From Gordonia lacunae (GTDB lineage: Bacteria > Actinomycetota > Actinomycetes > Mycobacteriales > Mycobacteriaceae), in contig NZ_NGFO01000005.1 of the NCBI RefSeq assembly GCF_002149015.1, positions 181,152 through 245,151 of the forward strand: a DNA stretch of 64,000 nucleotides, given 5' to 3'. The notes under the pieces were generated by a model. That model was not told where the DNA came from, made no database searches, and saw nothing but the letters and a program-made list of their open reading frames with translations. Within the stretch, counting starts at the first letter, position 1; every line of letters begins with the position of its first letter. This document shows, in pieces, positions 42,337 through 50,859 of the stretch. The position numbers and the translations under genes are program-made.

Positions 42337-43659
42337 TCATGCGCGCCCCAGCATCCGCTGCCACATCCCCGGAAAGTCGGGCAGCGTCTTGCTCGTCGTC
42401 TCGATGTCGGCGACGATCACACCGGGTGTGACCAGGCCGATGATCGCGCCGGCGGTGGCCATTCGGTGGTCGGCGTAGGACTCCCACGTGCCCCCGCGCA
42501 AGGACGCACCCGCGGTACCCCTGATGCGGAGGCCGTCGTCGGTCTCGGTGCACGTCCCACCCAGCCGGGTGATCTCCGTGGTGAGCGCGGCCAGCCGGTC
42601 GGTCTCGTGTCCGCGGAGATGCGCGATCCCCGACAGCACCGACTCCCCGTCGGCCAGTGCGCACAGCGCGGCGATGGTGGGGGTGAGTTCCCCGATGTCG
42701 CGCAGGTCGAGGTCGACGGCCTTGAGCACCTCGGGTCCGCGGACCGACAGTGTGCCGTCGAGATGCTCGACGGCACAACCCATTGCGGCCAGGACATCCG
42801 CGATGCGCGCCCCCGGCTGGGTGGTCACCGCCGGCCAGTACGGCACCCGGACGGTGCCGCCGGTGACGGCCGCCGCGGCGAGGAATGCGGCGGCGTTCGA
42901 CAGATCGGGTTCGACCGTCCAGTCGACGGCCGCGATGGGTCCGGGTGCAACAGTCCAGACGTTCGGGACAGAGGTGTCGACGACGACGCCGGCCGTCGCG
43001 AGCATGTCCACCGTCATGTCGATGTGCGGGGTCGACGGGACGGGTGGTCCGTCATGCCGGATCACGACGCCGGCGTCGAATCGCGCCGCCGACAGCAGGA
43101 GTCCGGACACGAACTGCGAGGACCCGGACGCGTCGATGGTGACCTCGCCACCGGGGACCGACCCGGTGCCGTCGATGGTGAAGGGCAGTCGATCGCCGTC
43201 GACGGCGACACCGAGGCCGCGCAGCGCGTCGAGGATGGTGGTCTGTGGCCGTTCGCGCGCATGGGGATCGCCGTCGAAGAGCACGCGGCCGGTGGCCAGG
43301 GCTGCGGCCGGGGGCAGGAAACGCATGACGGTCCCGGCGAGGCCGCAGTCCACCGCGGCGCCACGGAGAGGACCGGGCAGGACAGACACCGTGGTCTCGC
43401 TCGCGGGGTCGACCCTGATCTCGGTACCCAATGCCTCGAGCGCGGCGAGCATCAGGTTGGTGTCGCGGCTCCGAAGCGTTCCGCGGACGGTCGACGGTCC
43501 CTCGGCGAGGGCGGCGAGGACCAGTGCGCGGTTCGTGATCGACTTGGAACCCGGCAGCTCCACGGTTGCGTCGAGGCCGCCTCCGGCGGGTGCGTCGAGG
43601 CCACCCGCGGCCGACGCGCCGGGTCCTCTGGTCACGGTCGGCGCGTTCCAGGAACTCAT
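42337..43659 (-). CDS. aroA: 3-phosphoshikimate 1-carboxyvinyltransferase (EPSP synthase)
   Basis: Sixth step of the shikimate pathway. The 440-residue protein has [20 protein letters not shown] (substrate loop), [30 protein letters not shown], and [13 protein letters not shown] (catalytic region). The 96-type motif reads LAGTVMRF rather than NAGTAMRP, as in other actinobacterial class I-like enzymes. It begins ATG 43659 and runs straight into rsgA, the same pair as Rv3227/Rv3228. Confidence 0.95.
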   Translation of the reverse strand: MSSWNAPTVTRGPGASAAGGLDAPAGGGLDATVELPGSKSITNRALVLAALAEGPSTVRGTLRSRDTNLMLAALEALGTEIRVDPASETTVSVLPGPLRGAAVDCGLAGTVMRFLPPAAALATGRVLFDGDPHARERPQTTILDALRGLGVAVDGDRLPFTIDGTGSVPGGEVTIDASGSSQFVSGLLLSAARFDAGVVIRHDGPPVPSTPHIDMTVDMLATAGVVVDTSVPNVWTVAPGPIAAVDWTVEPDLSNAAAFLAAAAVTGGTVRVPYWPAVTTQPGARIADVLAAMGCAVEHLDGTLSVRGPEVLKAVDLDLRDIGELTPTIAALCALADGESVLSGIAHLRGHETDRLAALTTEITRLGGTCTETDDGLRIRGTAGASLRGGTWESYADHRMATAGAIIGLVTPGVIVADIETTSKTLPDFPGMWQRMLGRA

Positions 43660-43762
43660 GGCGTCCAGTCTGTCATGGACCGCGCACGCCTCCGGCCGCC
43701 GATTCGCCTCATCTGGCCTGCGGCCGCGGACCTCGCCGGCGATGCCGTCCGGGGCGCCGGGT

Positions 43763-44146
43763 CTACCTGGTGTCCTTGCGCAACGGATGATCGGCGGGGA
43801 TCTGGACGACGATGAGGGTGCGGCCGTCCGGGTCGGTCGCGTGCATCTCGATGAGGCCCCAGGGCTCGGTACGCGGTTCGCGGGTGACGGGGACGCCGCG
43901 CTCGCGAAAGCGTTCGGCGACGGCCTCGGCGTCCCGGACCTGAAGCCAGAGAACCGAATCGCTCGCCGGCGCCGGCTCGTCGGTCGTCATGTGGGACGAG
44001 ATCTCGATGAGTCCGTTGCCGGCGAAGAACACGACGCCACCCGGATACTCGCGGTGGACGGGCAACTCGAGCCGGTCGCGGTAGAAGGATTGCAGGCGTT
44101 CGGGATCGGCCGAGAGCAGGAGCACCCGACTGGACAGCACCTCCAT
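43763..44146 (-). CDS. VOC/glyoxalase-fold protein
   Basis: A 127-residue protein of two beta-alpha-beta-beta-beta modules: [20 protein letters not shown], then [15 protein letters not shown], and [20 protein letters not shown] at the end. The presence of His and Glu at module ends suggests a metal-dependent lyase or dioxygenase fold; the substrate is unknown. Its ATG follows the stop of the small gene at 44147 directly (TAGATG). Confidence 0.85.
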   Translation of the reverse strand: MEVLSSRVLLLSADPERLQSFYRDRLELPVHREYPGGVVFFAGNGLIEISSHMTTDEPAPASDSVLWLQVRDAEAVAERFRERGVPVTREPRTEPWGLIEMHATDPDGRTLIVVQIPADHPLRKDTR

Positions 44147-44380
44147 CTACTGCCCCTCGGTGGTGCCGGCCGAACCGCCGAGCGCGTGGCCGCGGTTGAG
44201 ATCGCTCCCGTGACTGGCCGCGTCGTAGGCAGCGCGCTCGCGGGCCAGTCGGTCGGTCTCACCGATCGGCGCCGAATCACCGAAGGCGAACGCGGAGTCG
44301 TGCGGCCATTCGTGCGGGAGATCGGGATCGACGATGCGCCCGTCGTCGTCTGCCGGCTCGGGATCGTGTCTGGGGGACAT
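44147..44380 (-). CDS. Small acidic hypothetical protein coupled to the VOC gene
   Basis: A 77-residue hydrophilic protein, MSPRHDPEPADDDGRIVDPD onward, with no motif I recognise. It contains a conserved-looking DLPHEWPHDSAFAFGD segment. The ATG is at 44380; its TAG abuts the VOC start with no gap, so translation is probably coupled. Confidence 0.55.
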   Translation of the reverse strand: MSPRHDPEPADDDGRIVDPDLPHEWPHDSAFAFGDSAPIGETDRLARERAAYDAASHGSDLNRGHALGGSAGTTEGQ

Positions 44381-44487
44381 GGGCTCCACGATAGGCCGGA
44401 TCGGTGTCCGCGCGCCGGATCTCGATCGACGCACACCGTTGCGCGATCGTGCGGTCGTCGCAGTACAACCGCAAGGTCGCGGGCCTG

Positions 44488-44647
44488 GTGGTGTGCCTCG
44501 GAAACAGGCGACTGGTCTCCGGCGTTCGATCGGCGCCTGGCTGTGTTGTCGTCGGTCGAGATAGCTCCGCTATCCCTCCCTCCTCCGCCTTGCCAGATCG
44601 CCGATCGCTCCACCGGATACCGGCCACCTGTTTCCGAGGTACACCAC
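44488..44647. repeat. 160-nt imperfect palindromic element
   Basis: The terminal arms, GTGGTGTGCCTCGGAAACAG(G) at 44488-44508 and its complement at 44627-44647, differ at one base of 21. Pairing continues inward for about 30 more bases (around TCCGG, CGATCGGCG and CTGGC on the left arm). A small GATAGCTCCGCTATC hairpin lies in the centre. The element fills much of the 489-nt gap 44381-44869. There is no transposase. It could be a MITE-like relic or a structured RNA. Confidence 0.7.
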
Positions 44648-44694
44648 TGCGTTGTGCTGGGCCGGGGTTCCGCACGCGATCACCGCGAGGGATC

Positions 44695-44842
44695 ATGACC
44701 AGCACCGAGGACCCGACCGACGCGGCGTCCCGGGGAGATCACGTCGCTTCCCTCCGGCCACGACGCCTGGGTGGTCGGCGACGACCCCGTGGTCCTCGTG
44801 GACTTCTACGGCGCCAGCAACTACGCGAAACAGCACGGGTGA
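44695..44842 (+). pseudogene. Short reading frame interrupted by a +1 frameshift at a G run
   Basis: From ATG 44695 the frame reads MTSTEDPTDAASRG and then degenerates into Arg-rich sequence. One frame over, from about 44735 to the TGA at 44840-44842, it reads a protein-like SGHDAWVVGDDPVVLVDFYG and ends KQHG. Removing one G from the GGGG at 44732-44735 joins both parts into a 48-residue protein. This may be a real frameshift, programmed slippage or a sequencing error. I do not recognise the product. Confidence 0.5.
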
Positions 44843-44869
44843 GGGCCGGGCCCGGGTGAGCACACCCGG

Positions 44870-46579
44870 TCAGGACCCGCGACGGGAGAATCCACCCGAG
44901 GTGTAGCCGTCCCAGGTGTCGAAGAGTCGCAACACCTTCGGGTCGCCGAGGCTCTTGATGTGATCGGCCAGGTCTTTGGGCGTTGCCGGGTTGGTGACGA
45001 TGAACGGGTGCAGCGACGAGTCGTGGTCGGCCAGATAACGGAGGGTGCCGGCCGGGGTGTCGGGGTCTGCGGCCGCCAGTGCGTCGCGCGGGTCGAAGGC
45101 GGCGGCGCGCACCCCGTCGGCGCCGGAGAGGTCGGTGGATACCTGGGGTGCGCCGACCACCGCGATGTCCCCGGTGTTGTGGTAGTCGACCGGATCGGCA
45201 GAGACGCTCCGGGTGTTCAACAGGAGGTTCAACACGATCGCGGTGAGCGCGCCGGCCGAGATCCCCGAGTGGAAGATGGTCTGGAACCAGTCGGGGAACT
45301 GGGCGTAGAGGTCGAGGACGACGTTGACCGGCGCCTCGCCGAGTTCGCGATCGGTGTAGTAGACCTTGGCCTCGGTCAGCATCGCCACACCGACCGAGAT
45401 CGCGACGACCAGGATGTTGGTGTTGGTGAGCTTCGCCTTGGCGAGCGTCCGGATGCCGCTGGCCGCGACCATGCCGAACAGGGCCACCCCGGCGCCGCCG
45501 AGGACCGGCAGCGGGATGCCCTCGATGACGGCCGCCATCTTGGGCAGGAGACCGAGAACGACCAGGATGACGCCCGCGCACGTCGCGACGTGCCGGGTCT
45601 TGACGCCCGTGATCGCGACCAGGCCGACATTCTGCGCGAACGCCGTGTAAGGGAAGGTGTTGAACACGCCACCGAGCGCGGTGCCCAGACCGTCGGCGCG
45701 CATGCCGTCGGCCAGCTTGCGCGGGGTGATCTTCTTGTCGACGATCTCGCCGACGGCGACGATGTCGCCGGTGGTCTCGGTCATGATCACGACGCCGACG
45801 ATGATCATCGAGATGATCGCGCTGACCTCGAAGGTGGGCGCGCCGAACTGGAACGGCTGGGGGATGCCGACCCACGGGTACTCGCCGACCTGATCCCAGT
45901 GCGTCATCCCGAACGGGATCGAGACGACCGTGCCGATCGCGAGGCCGAGCAGGATCGACACCCGGCGGATCGCGGCGGGGGCGAAGCGCTCGATGCCGAC
46001 GATGACGGCGAGCGTCAGGAATCCGAAGGCGATGTTCTTGGGGTCACCGAAGTCGGGGCCCGCGGCGGTGCCACCACCGAACCAGCCTGCCGCGACCCGC
46101 ATCAGGGACACGCCGATGATGAGGATGATCGTGCCGGTGACCAGTGGCGGGAAGAACCGGATGAGTCTCCCGACGATCGGCGCGACCGCGATCATGAACA
46201 CACCGCACGCGATGACCGAACCGTAGATGGCGGTGATGCCGTACGACGTGCCGATGGTGATCATCGGACCGACGGCGGCGAAGGTCACGCCCTGCATCAG
46301 CGGGAGGCGGACGCCGAACCGCCAGAAGCCCACGGCCTGCAGGATCGTCGCGAGGCCGGCGACGAACAGGTCGGCCATGATGAGGTGCACGATGTCGCCC
46401 TGCTCGAGCTGCCCGGCGCCCACCATCGCGCCGCCGACGATGAGCGGCACCGCGACGGCTCCGGCATACATGGCCAGGACGTGTTGCAGGCCGAGTGGGA
46501 AGAGGCGGACGAAGGGCGGGATCTCGTCCACCGGATGTGCGGCGGCCCTCCCGTTCCGGACGACATCGAGAATCGACAT
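44870..46579 (-). CDS. NCS2/NAT-family purine (xanthine/urate) permease with C-terminal LRV-like extension
   Basis: A 569-residue transporter. Residues about 25-470 hold the 12-14 membrane segments of the nucleobase:cation symporter-2 family, with the NAT signature QNVGLVAITGVKTR. The last 80 residues are soluble and contain repeats of leucine-rich-variant type (DTPAGTLRYLADHDSSLHPF, then IVTNPATPKDLADHIKSL). That fusion is not part of ordinary NCS2 permeases. The start is ATG 46579. It is divergent from the NUDIX gene. Confidence 0.9.
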   Translation of the reverse strand: MSILDVVRNGRAAAHPVDEIPPFVRLFPLGLQHVLAMYAGAVAVPLIVGGAMVGAGQLEQGDIVHLIMADLFVAGLATILQAVGFWRFGVRLPLMQGVTFAAVGPMITIGTSYGITAIYGSVIACGVFMIAVAPIVGRLIRFFPPLVTGTIILIIGVSLMRVAAGWFGGGTAAGPDFGDPKNIAFGFLTLAVIVGIERFAPAAIRRVSILLGLAIGTVVSIPFGMTHWDQVGEYPWVGIPQPFQFGAPTFEVSAIISMIIVGVVIMTETTGDIVAVGEIVDKKITPRKLADGMRADGLGTALGGVFNTFPYTAFAQNVGLVAITGVKTRHVATCAGVILVVLGLLPKMAAVIEGIPLPVLGGAGVALFGMVAASGIRTLAKAKLTNTNILVVAISVGVAMLTEAKVYYTDRELGEAPVNVVLDLYAQFPDWFQTIFHSGISAGALTAIVLNLLLNTRSVSADPVDYHNTGDIAVVGAPQVSTDLSGADGVRAAAFDPRDALAAADPDTPAGTLRYLADHDSSLHPFIVTNPATPKDLADHIKSLGDPKVLRLFDTWDGYTSGGFSRRGS

Positions 46580-46655
46580 GGACAAAGTTCTACGGTTCCC
46601 AGGTTTCGGCGACTGTGCAGACGTGTGTCCGCGAGGTTTCCGCCAAGATGTATCG

Positions 46656-47156
46656 GTGACCTCCACGACCGCCCGCCGCAGCGCGGGAATCCTGCTCTAT
46701 CGCCGGACGCCCGCAGAAGGCTCCGACACCGGTGTCGACGTCCTCCTCGTGTTCCCCGGTGGTCCGATCTGGGCGCGCAAGCCGGACGCGGGGTCGTGGT
46801 CGCTGCCCAAGGGTCTCGTCGAACCGGGGGAGGACGAGTGGACCGCCGCCCGGCGTGAGTACGCCGAGGAGATCGGCAGTCCGGTCCCGGACGGCCCGCC
46901 GATCGAACTCGGCGAGGTCACCCTCAAGAGCGGCAAGCGCGTGATCGGGTTCGCCGTGGAAGGCGACCTCGACGTCGCGTCCGTCGTCAGCAACACCTTC
47001 GATCTGATGTGGCCGCCGCGGTCGGGGCGGATGCAGGCGTTCCCCGAGATCGACCGCGCCGAGTGGTGCTCGCCCGATCTGGCGCGGACCAGGCTCAACC
47101 CCGCTCAGGTGCCGTTCGTCGACCGCTTGCTCGAGGCGTTGTCGCCGAGGAGGTAG
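46656..47156 (+). CDS. NUDIX hydrolase
   Basis: A 166-residue protein. The NUDIX box G(LVEPG)E(DEWTAAR)REYAEEIG is complete, with the catalytic Glu residues, at about 56-77. It starts MTSTTARRSAGILLYRR at GTG 46656. A longer frame from ATG 46578 would add 26 atypical residues. The family hydrolyses nucleoside diphosphates linked to another group; the substrate is unknown. Its last 52 bases overlap the convergent TetR gene. Confidence 0.9.
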   Translation: MTSTTARRSAGILLYRRTPAEGSDTGVDVLLVFPGGPIWARKPDAGSWSLPKGLVEPGEDEWTAARREYAEEIGSPVPDGPPIELGEVTLKSGKRVIGFAVEGDLDVASVVSNTFDLMWPPRSGRMQAFPEIDRAEWCSPDLARTRLNPAQVPFVDRLLEALSPRR

Positions 47157-47788
47157 ACGCGGGTGAGGTCCCGCCACAGTGGGAGGTGCGGATCGGTCAA
47201 CGGGTCGCGCCGGTCGATCAGATAGGTCGTCGCCGCGCCGCGCATGCTGGTCAGGAGCAGCGGATAGAGATCGGCGTAGTGCGGCGACGCGGTCAGCTCG
47301 GGACCGAGGAAACCGGCCACCGCGCGGCGCACGGTCTGGCCGATCTCCCGCTCGGTCGGCAGCAGTGCGGTGCGCAGATTGGTGTTGGTCCGCGCCGCGA
47401 CCCACAGCTCCATCGACGCCACGAAGTACGGCTGATGGAAGGTCGACCACCCGACGTCGGTCGCCAGCGCGATGCGCTGGATCGGATCGTCCGGCCAGTC
47501 CACGCGGCTGGGCAGTTCGGCGATGCGGGTACGGGCGAGGTGTCCGACCGCCGCCATCAGAAGCACGTCGCGTGAGGGATAGTGGTGCAGCAACCGGCCG
47601 CGACTGACGCCGGCCTCGTTCTGGATCGCCACCGTGCTCGCCGCGGCGTACCCGCGGTCGACGAGGACGCGGATCGCGGCATCGAGGATGCGGGTCTGGG
47701 TGACCCCGCTGCGTTGTTGCCGCGCGCGCCGGGCGGCGCCGGGAGAGGTGGTCACGGAGGCATCGTAGTTCGGCGCGGCGCGGATCAT
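47105..47788 (-). CDS. TetR-family transcriptional regulator
   Basis: A 227-residue regulator. The N-terminal helix-turn-helix is STVAIQNEAGVSRGRLLHHY at about 51-70, followed by a variable ligand domain. GAGG five bases before ATG 47788 decides the start; GTG 47755 lacks a site. It begins 8 nt after the flavoprotein stop and so is probably its operon partner and repressor, acting at the dyads near 49675-49712. Confidence 0.9.
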   Translation of the reverse strand: MIRAAPNYDASVTTSPGAARRARQQRSGVTQTRILDAAIRVLVDRGYAAASTVAIQNEAGVSRGRLLHHYPSRDVLLMAAVGHLARTRIAELPSRVDWPDDPIQRIALATDVGWSTFHQPYFVASMELWVAARTNTNLRTALLPTEREIGQTVRRAVAGFLGPELTASPHYADLYPLLLTSMRGAATTYLIDRRDPLTDPHLPLWRDLTRVYLLGDNASSKRSTNGT

Positions 47789-47795
47789 CGACGCC

Positions 47796-49628
47796 TCACA
47801 CGTCGAGGATGTGGGGGAGCCCCGCCCGGTAGCGGTCGCGATCGATCTGCTTCAGCGGTTCGAGCATCGGCAACTCCCAGAGCGGGAACACGGTCGCCGC
47901 GCGGGCGGGACTGTCGGCGGCCGCGATGATCGCGTTGGTCACCCGACGCCCGGATTCGTTGGCACCCTCCATCGTCGCGAGATCGATGTTGCTCCGGACG
48001 TGGTCGCCACCGATGAACAGATTCGGAATGGACGTGTAGGCGTGCGGCCGGTTCTTGTACGAGCCCGCCGTGTTCACCATGAGCGGGGTCGCGTTGGCGA
48101 TGGACGGTGACCAGGTGATGCCGGGGTCCAGGGACCAGGTGACGATCTCCTCCGACCGCAGGATCTTCCGTGCCCCGGAGTTCATCGCGCGGCTCATCTG
48201 CGCCCACACCTCGCGCGCGATCTCCTGCCTCGTGCACTGTCTGGCGGGTTTGCCGTAGAGGATGCCCGGCTTCTCCCATTCCGAGATGTCGATGGACAGA
48301 CAGTCTTTCACCCGGCCGTCGCCGTACTCGCGCCCGAAGTCGACGTTCCACGGCCGCGCTTGGAACAGGCCCGTCAGCGCCCACGGGGTGCCCAGTGCCG
48401 CGATGTGGCTCGGCGGCATGTCGGCGCGCCGGGAGAGGAAATACTGGATGCCGACCATCCAGTCGTCCTTCAGTGCGTGGATGCCGGCCAGCGAGGGATC
48501 GGCGGTGATCAGTTCGGGGGACAGCAGGGGACGGAGACGGTCGATCGGCATCGCGGCGACGTACCAATCGGCATCCACGGACGCTCCCGAACTGAGTTGC
48601 GCCCCGCCGATCCGGCCGCGGGCGAGTGTCAACCGTGCCAGACCGGTCCCCATCTCGAAGCGCACGCCGCGGCCGCGGAGGTGGGCCACCCAGGGGTCGA
48701 TCCAGGCATGGGTGGTGGGCCGGTTGAGGATCCGGTCGACGCCGCCGTGCACGAGCCCGGCGTCGTAGCCGCTGATCAGTCCGGTCGCCGAGGTGGCCAG
48801 TGCCAAGCCGATCTGACCGATGGTGCGTGCCGACGCGGTGTCGGGTTTGGCCGCGACGAGTGCCCGGGTGAGCGCGCCGACGAGGTATCGCTGATAGGCG
48901 CGTGACTTGCCCTTGGATTTCACGAACTGCATCCAGGACTGGTTCTCCCACTGGCCGATCCGGCGCTCGGTGCAACTCGTCGCGATGATCAGTTCGCGGG
49001 TGACGAAGAAGGCGAGTTCGGGAAGCGGTACATCGACGACGAACTCGAGCCCGGTCATGAACGCGTTGCGCAGGTTGTCCAGCGTCACGATCTCGTTCGC
49101 GTGCTGGACAAAGCCCATGATCGACGCCGGGGCGGTGGTCGGGGCATATCCCGCGTCGTCGAAAGCGATGACCGCGGACTCGACGTCGACGAGATGGCGC
49201 TCGCGGACGTTGCTGCTGCCGACGGGGATTCGTTCCATGGTGTCCGGCACGTGCTGGTAACACCCGGGGAAGAAGCGAAAGCCGTGCTCGCCGGGCAGTG
49301 CGAGGCGCCCTCCTCGCGCGGTACCCGGGACGTCGTGACTGTAGGCCTTGCCGCCGAGTCGCGACGGCTCGTAGACCGTGACCCCGAAGCCGCGTTCGGT
49401 GAGTTCGTGCGCCGCGGACAGGCCGGCCATCCCGCCGCCGAAGATCGCCACGTCGCGCCCGCGGCCGGCACCGTGGCGGGGCACCGCCCGCGCGGAGGGG
49501 ACGGCGACTCCCGGCAACGCGACCGCGGTCCCGGCGAGCACCGCGGCGGCCGCTGACCCGCGCAACACTGATCGGCGCGGAAAGCCGTTCGGCGAGTGCA
49601 GTTTCGAGTTGCTGTTGGCTTCCGTCAT
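47796..49628 (-). CDS. Tat-exported FAD-dependent oxidoreductase (amine oxidase/HpnE-like)
   Basis: A 610-residue flavoprotein. The N-terminus has the twin-arginine signal PRRSVLRG followed by a hydrophobic Ala-rich stretch to about residue 50. The Rossmann motif VAIFGGGMAGLSAAHELTER binds FAD. The C-terminal LFIGGDHVRSNIDLATMEGA is the second FAD signature of the phytoene-desaturase/amine-oxidase superfamily. Hydroxysqualene dehydroxylases and carotenoid desaturases are relatives, but export is unusual for them. The substrate is unknown. ATG 49628 with AAGGGG eight bases upstream. Confidence 0.82.
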   Translation of the reverse strand: MTEANSNSKLHSPNGFPRRSVLRGSAAAAVLAGTAVALPGVAVPSARAVPRHGAGRGRDVAIFGGGMAGLSAAHELTERGFGVTVYEPSRLGGKAYSHDVPGTARGGRLALPGEHGFRFFPGCYQHVPDTMERIPVGSSNVRERHLVDVESAVIAFDDAGYAPTTAPASIMGFVQHANEIVTLDNLRNAFMTGLEFVVDVPLPELAFFVTRELIIATSCTERRIGQWENQSWMQFVKSKGKSRAYQRYLVGALTRALVAAKPDTASARTIGQIGLALATSATGLISGYDAGLVHGGVDRILNRPTTHAWIDPWVAHLRGRGVRFEMGTGLARLTLARGRIGGAQLSSGASVDADWYVAAMPIDRLRPLLSPELITADPSLAGIHALKDDWMVGIQYFLSRRADMPPSHIAALGTPWALTGLFQARPWNVDFGREYGDGRVKDCLSIDISEWEKPGILYGKPARQCTRQEIAREVWAQMSRAMNSGARKILRSEEIVTWSLDPGITWSPSIANATPLMVNTAGSYKNRPHAYTSIPNLFIGGDHVRSNIDLATMEGANESGRRVTNAIIAAADSPARAATVFPLWELPMLEPLKQIDRDRYRAGLPHILDV

Positions 49629-49674
49629 CCCCACGACCCCTTCGTCGACACGGTCGCCGCCGACCGAGAACAGT

Positions 49675-49712
49675 CAGCAGTGACTCATCTGCTGTGATGT
49701 CTACCACAGCAG
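49675..49712. promoter_or_regulatory. Overlapping CAGCAG/CTGCTG operator dyads upstream of the flavoprotein gene
   Basis: CAGCAG (49675-49680), CTGCTGTG (49689-49696) and CACAGCAG (49705-49712) form two overlapping inverted repeats, each with an 8-nt centre. They lie 47-84 nt upstream of the flavoprotein ATG. The likely binder is the TetR protein of the same operon. Confidence 0.6.
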
Positions 49713-49779
49713 AAACCCGGGTCGGACGGTTTCGGCAAATCGTCTCAGTGGGCGGGTGCGCGGCTCGTGGGACGTCGGC

Positions 49780-50211
49780 CTACGACGGCTCGCGGCCGGT
49801 GAGGGTGCGCTGCCGGAAGTACTCGTACAGGCCGTCGAAGATGGCATCGGCGACCTGAAGCGTCCGGGTGTCGTCGCCGGAGAGTGACAGTCCGCGCAGG
49901 ACGACGTCGAGTCCCGGCGCCTCCGGGGCGTCGTATCGATCGTCTTCGATGTCGGCCTCGTGGACGATCTCGGCGATCGCCCACAGGACGGGGTCGTCCA
50001 AGTCGTGTCTGCGCAGGATCGTCTCGAACGTGCAGTCGCCGTCGTGGTGACCCAGCTCGACCCCGCGCATGTCGAAAGGTGTGGCGTCCGAGGGGATTTC
50101 GGAGGGATCGGTGACAAAGACGAACTCTGCTGTCGGGTCGACGTAACGGCGGATGAGCCATGCGCAGGCGGCTCGGTCGATGTGCACGCCGGCGCGCGTC
50201 GCCCACCTCAT
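49780..50211 (-). CDS. ChrB C-terminal-domain protein (chromate resistance)
   Basis: A 143-residue protein matching the C-terminal domain of ChrB: MRWATRAGVHIDRAACAWLI, DMRGVELGHHDGDCTFETIL and EIVHEADIEDDRYD. The conserved Asp/His/Glu positions suggest a metal- or oxyanion-binding domain. In most bacteria this is fused to the next upstream gene's product; here it is a separate gene whose ATG overlaps the preceding stop (ATGA). Confidence 0.88.
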   Translation of the reverse strand: MRWATRAGVHIDRAACAWLIRRYVDPTAEFVFVTDPSEIPSDATPFDMRGVELGHHDGDCTFETILRRHDLDDPVLWAIAEIVHEADIEDDRYDAPEAPGLDVVLRGLSLSGDDTRTLQVADAIFDGLYEYFRQRTLTGREPS

Positions 50212-50684
50212 GACGGCCGCGCCGGTTCGGTGTCGGCGATGTGATCGGCCAGCGTGCGGAGTGCTTGGCGGGCAGTCTCCCGGCACTTGGTCGGGAAGTG
50301 GTCCCGACGGGTGATCTCCCGGAACCGGCGACGCAGCGCGCCCAACTGTTTGGCGGGGTCGGCGTGCTCCAGCGCGTGGTGTGCCTCGGCCACGATGTCG
50401 GCGTATTCGGCGCCGCGCGCGAGCTCGAGTTCGGTCCGGATCCGCTCGAACTCGGCCGGATTCGTCGGCGCGGCGTCCCAGACCTCGCCCGAGCCCCCGG
50501 CGCTCACCGCGTCCTCGGCCACCCACTCGAGTTGTTCGCGCGTGCGGGGACTCGCGGGCAGCAAGACCACCCCGTCGGTCAGTTGGTACGCGCCGTACTT
50601 GCGGAGCTTGCGCCAGATCGCGATCCGCGGCGTCGACGGTTCTCGTGGCACGCGGTACACGAGCATCACCCAGTCTTCGGCCAC
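50208..50684 (-). CDS. ChrB N-terminal-domain protein (chromate-responsive regulator half)
   Basis: A 158-residue protein matching the N-terminal domain of ChrB: VMLVYRVPREPSTPRIAIWR and LRKYGAYQLTDGVVLLPA, a winged-helix-like region, then a helical part rich in Glu/Arg. GTG 50684 has AGGAGG six bases upstream; GTG 50702 is less likely. ChrB represses or senses chromate for chrA in other bacteria. It is divergent from chrA. Confidence 0.88.
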   Translation of the reverse strand: MAEDWVMLVYRVPREPSTPRIAIWRKLRKYGAYQLTDGVVLLPASPRTREQLEWVAEDAVSAGGSGEVWDAAPTNPAEFERIRTELELARGAEYADIVAEAHHALEHADPAKQLGALRRRFREITRRDHFPTKCRETARQALRTLADHIADTEPARPS

Positions 50685-50776
50685 CGAGCACCTCCTCGAC
50701 ACGCCATCAGATCATGCATCGGCCATCGATGTCGTGATCCGCCGCTCACCGCGCGTTCAACCCTGGACAACCCGAT

Positions 50777-50792
50777 TGTAACCGTGGTTGCA
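50777..50792. promoter_or_regulatory. Imperfect palindrome in the chrB-chrA intergenic region
   Basis: TGTAACCGTGGTTGCA pairs at six of eight positions and sits between the divergent chrB half-genes and chrA. It is the best operator candidate for the ChrB protein in the 175-nt gap. Confidence 0.4.
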
Positions 50793-50859
50793 TCTGCTGG
50801 GGTCGCGCACCGGTGCGGCACCGAGGTCACGTGATGGACGAGAAGGGGTTGGGTGGGCG

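Noticed and set aside
44404..44859. A 151-codon plus-strand gene across the palindromic element
   Set aside because: The translation is Arg/Ser-rich without motif and runs through both arms of the inverted repeat.
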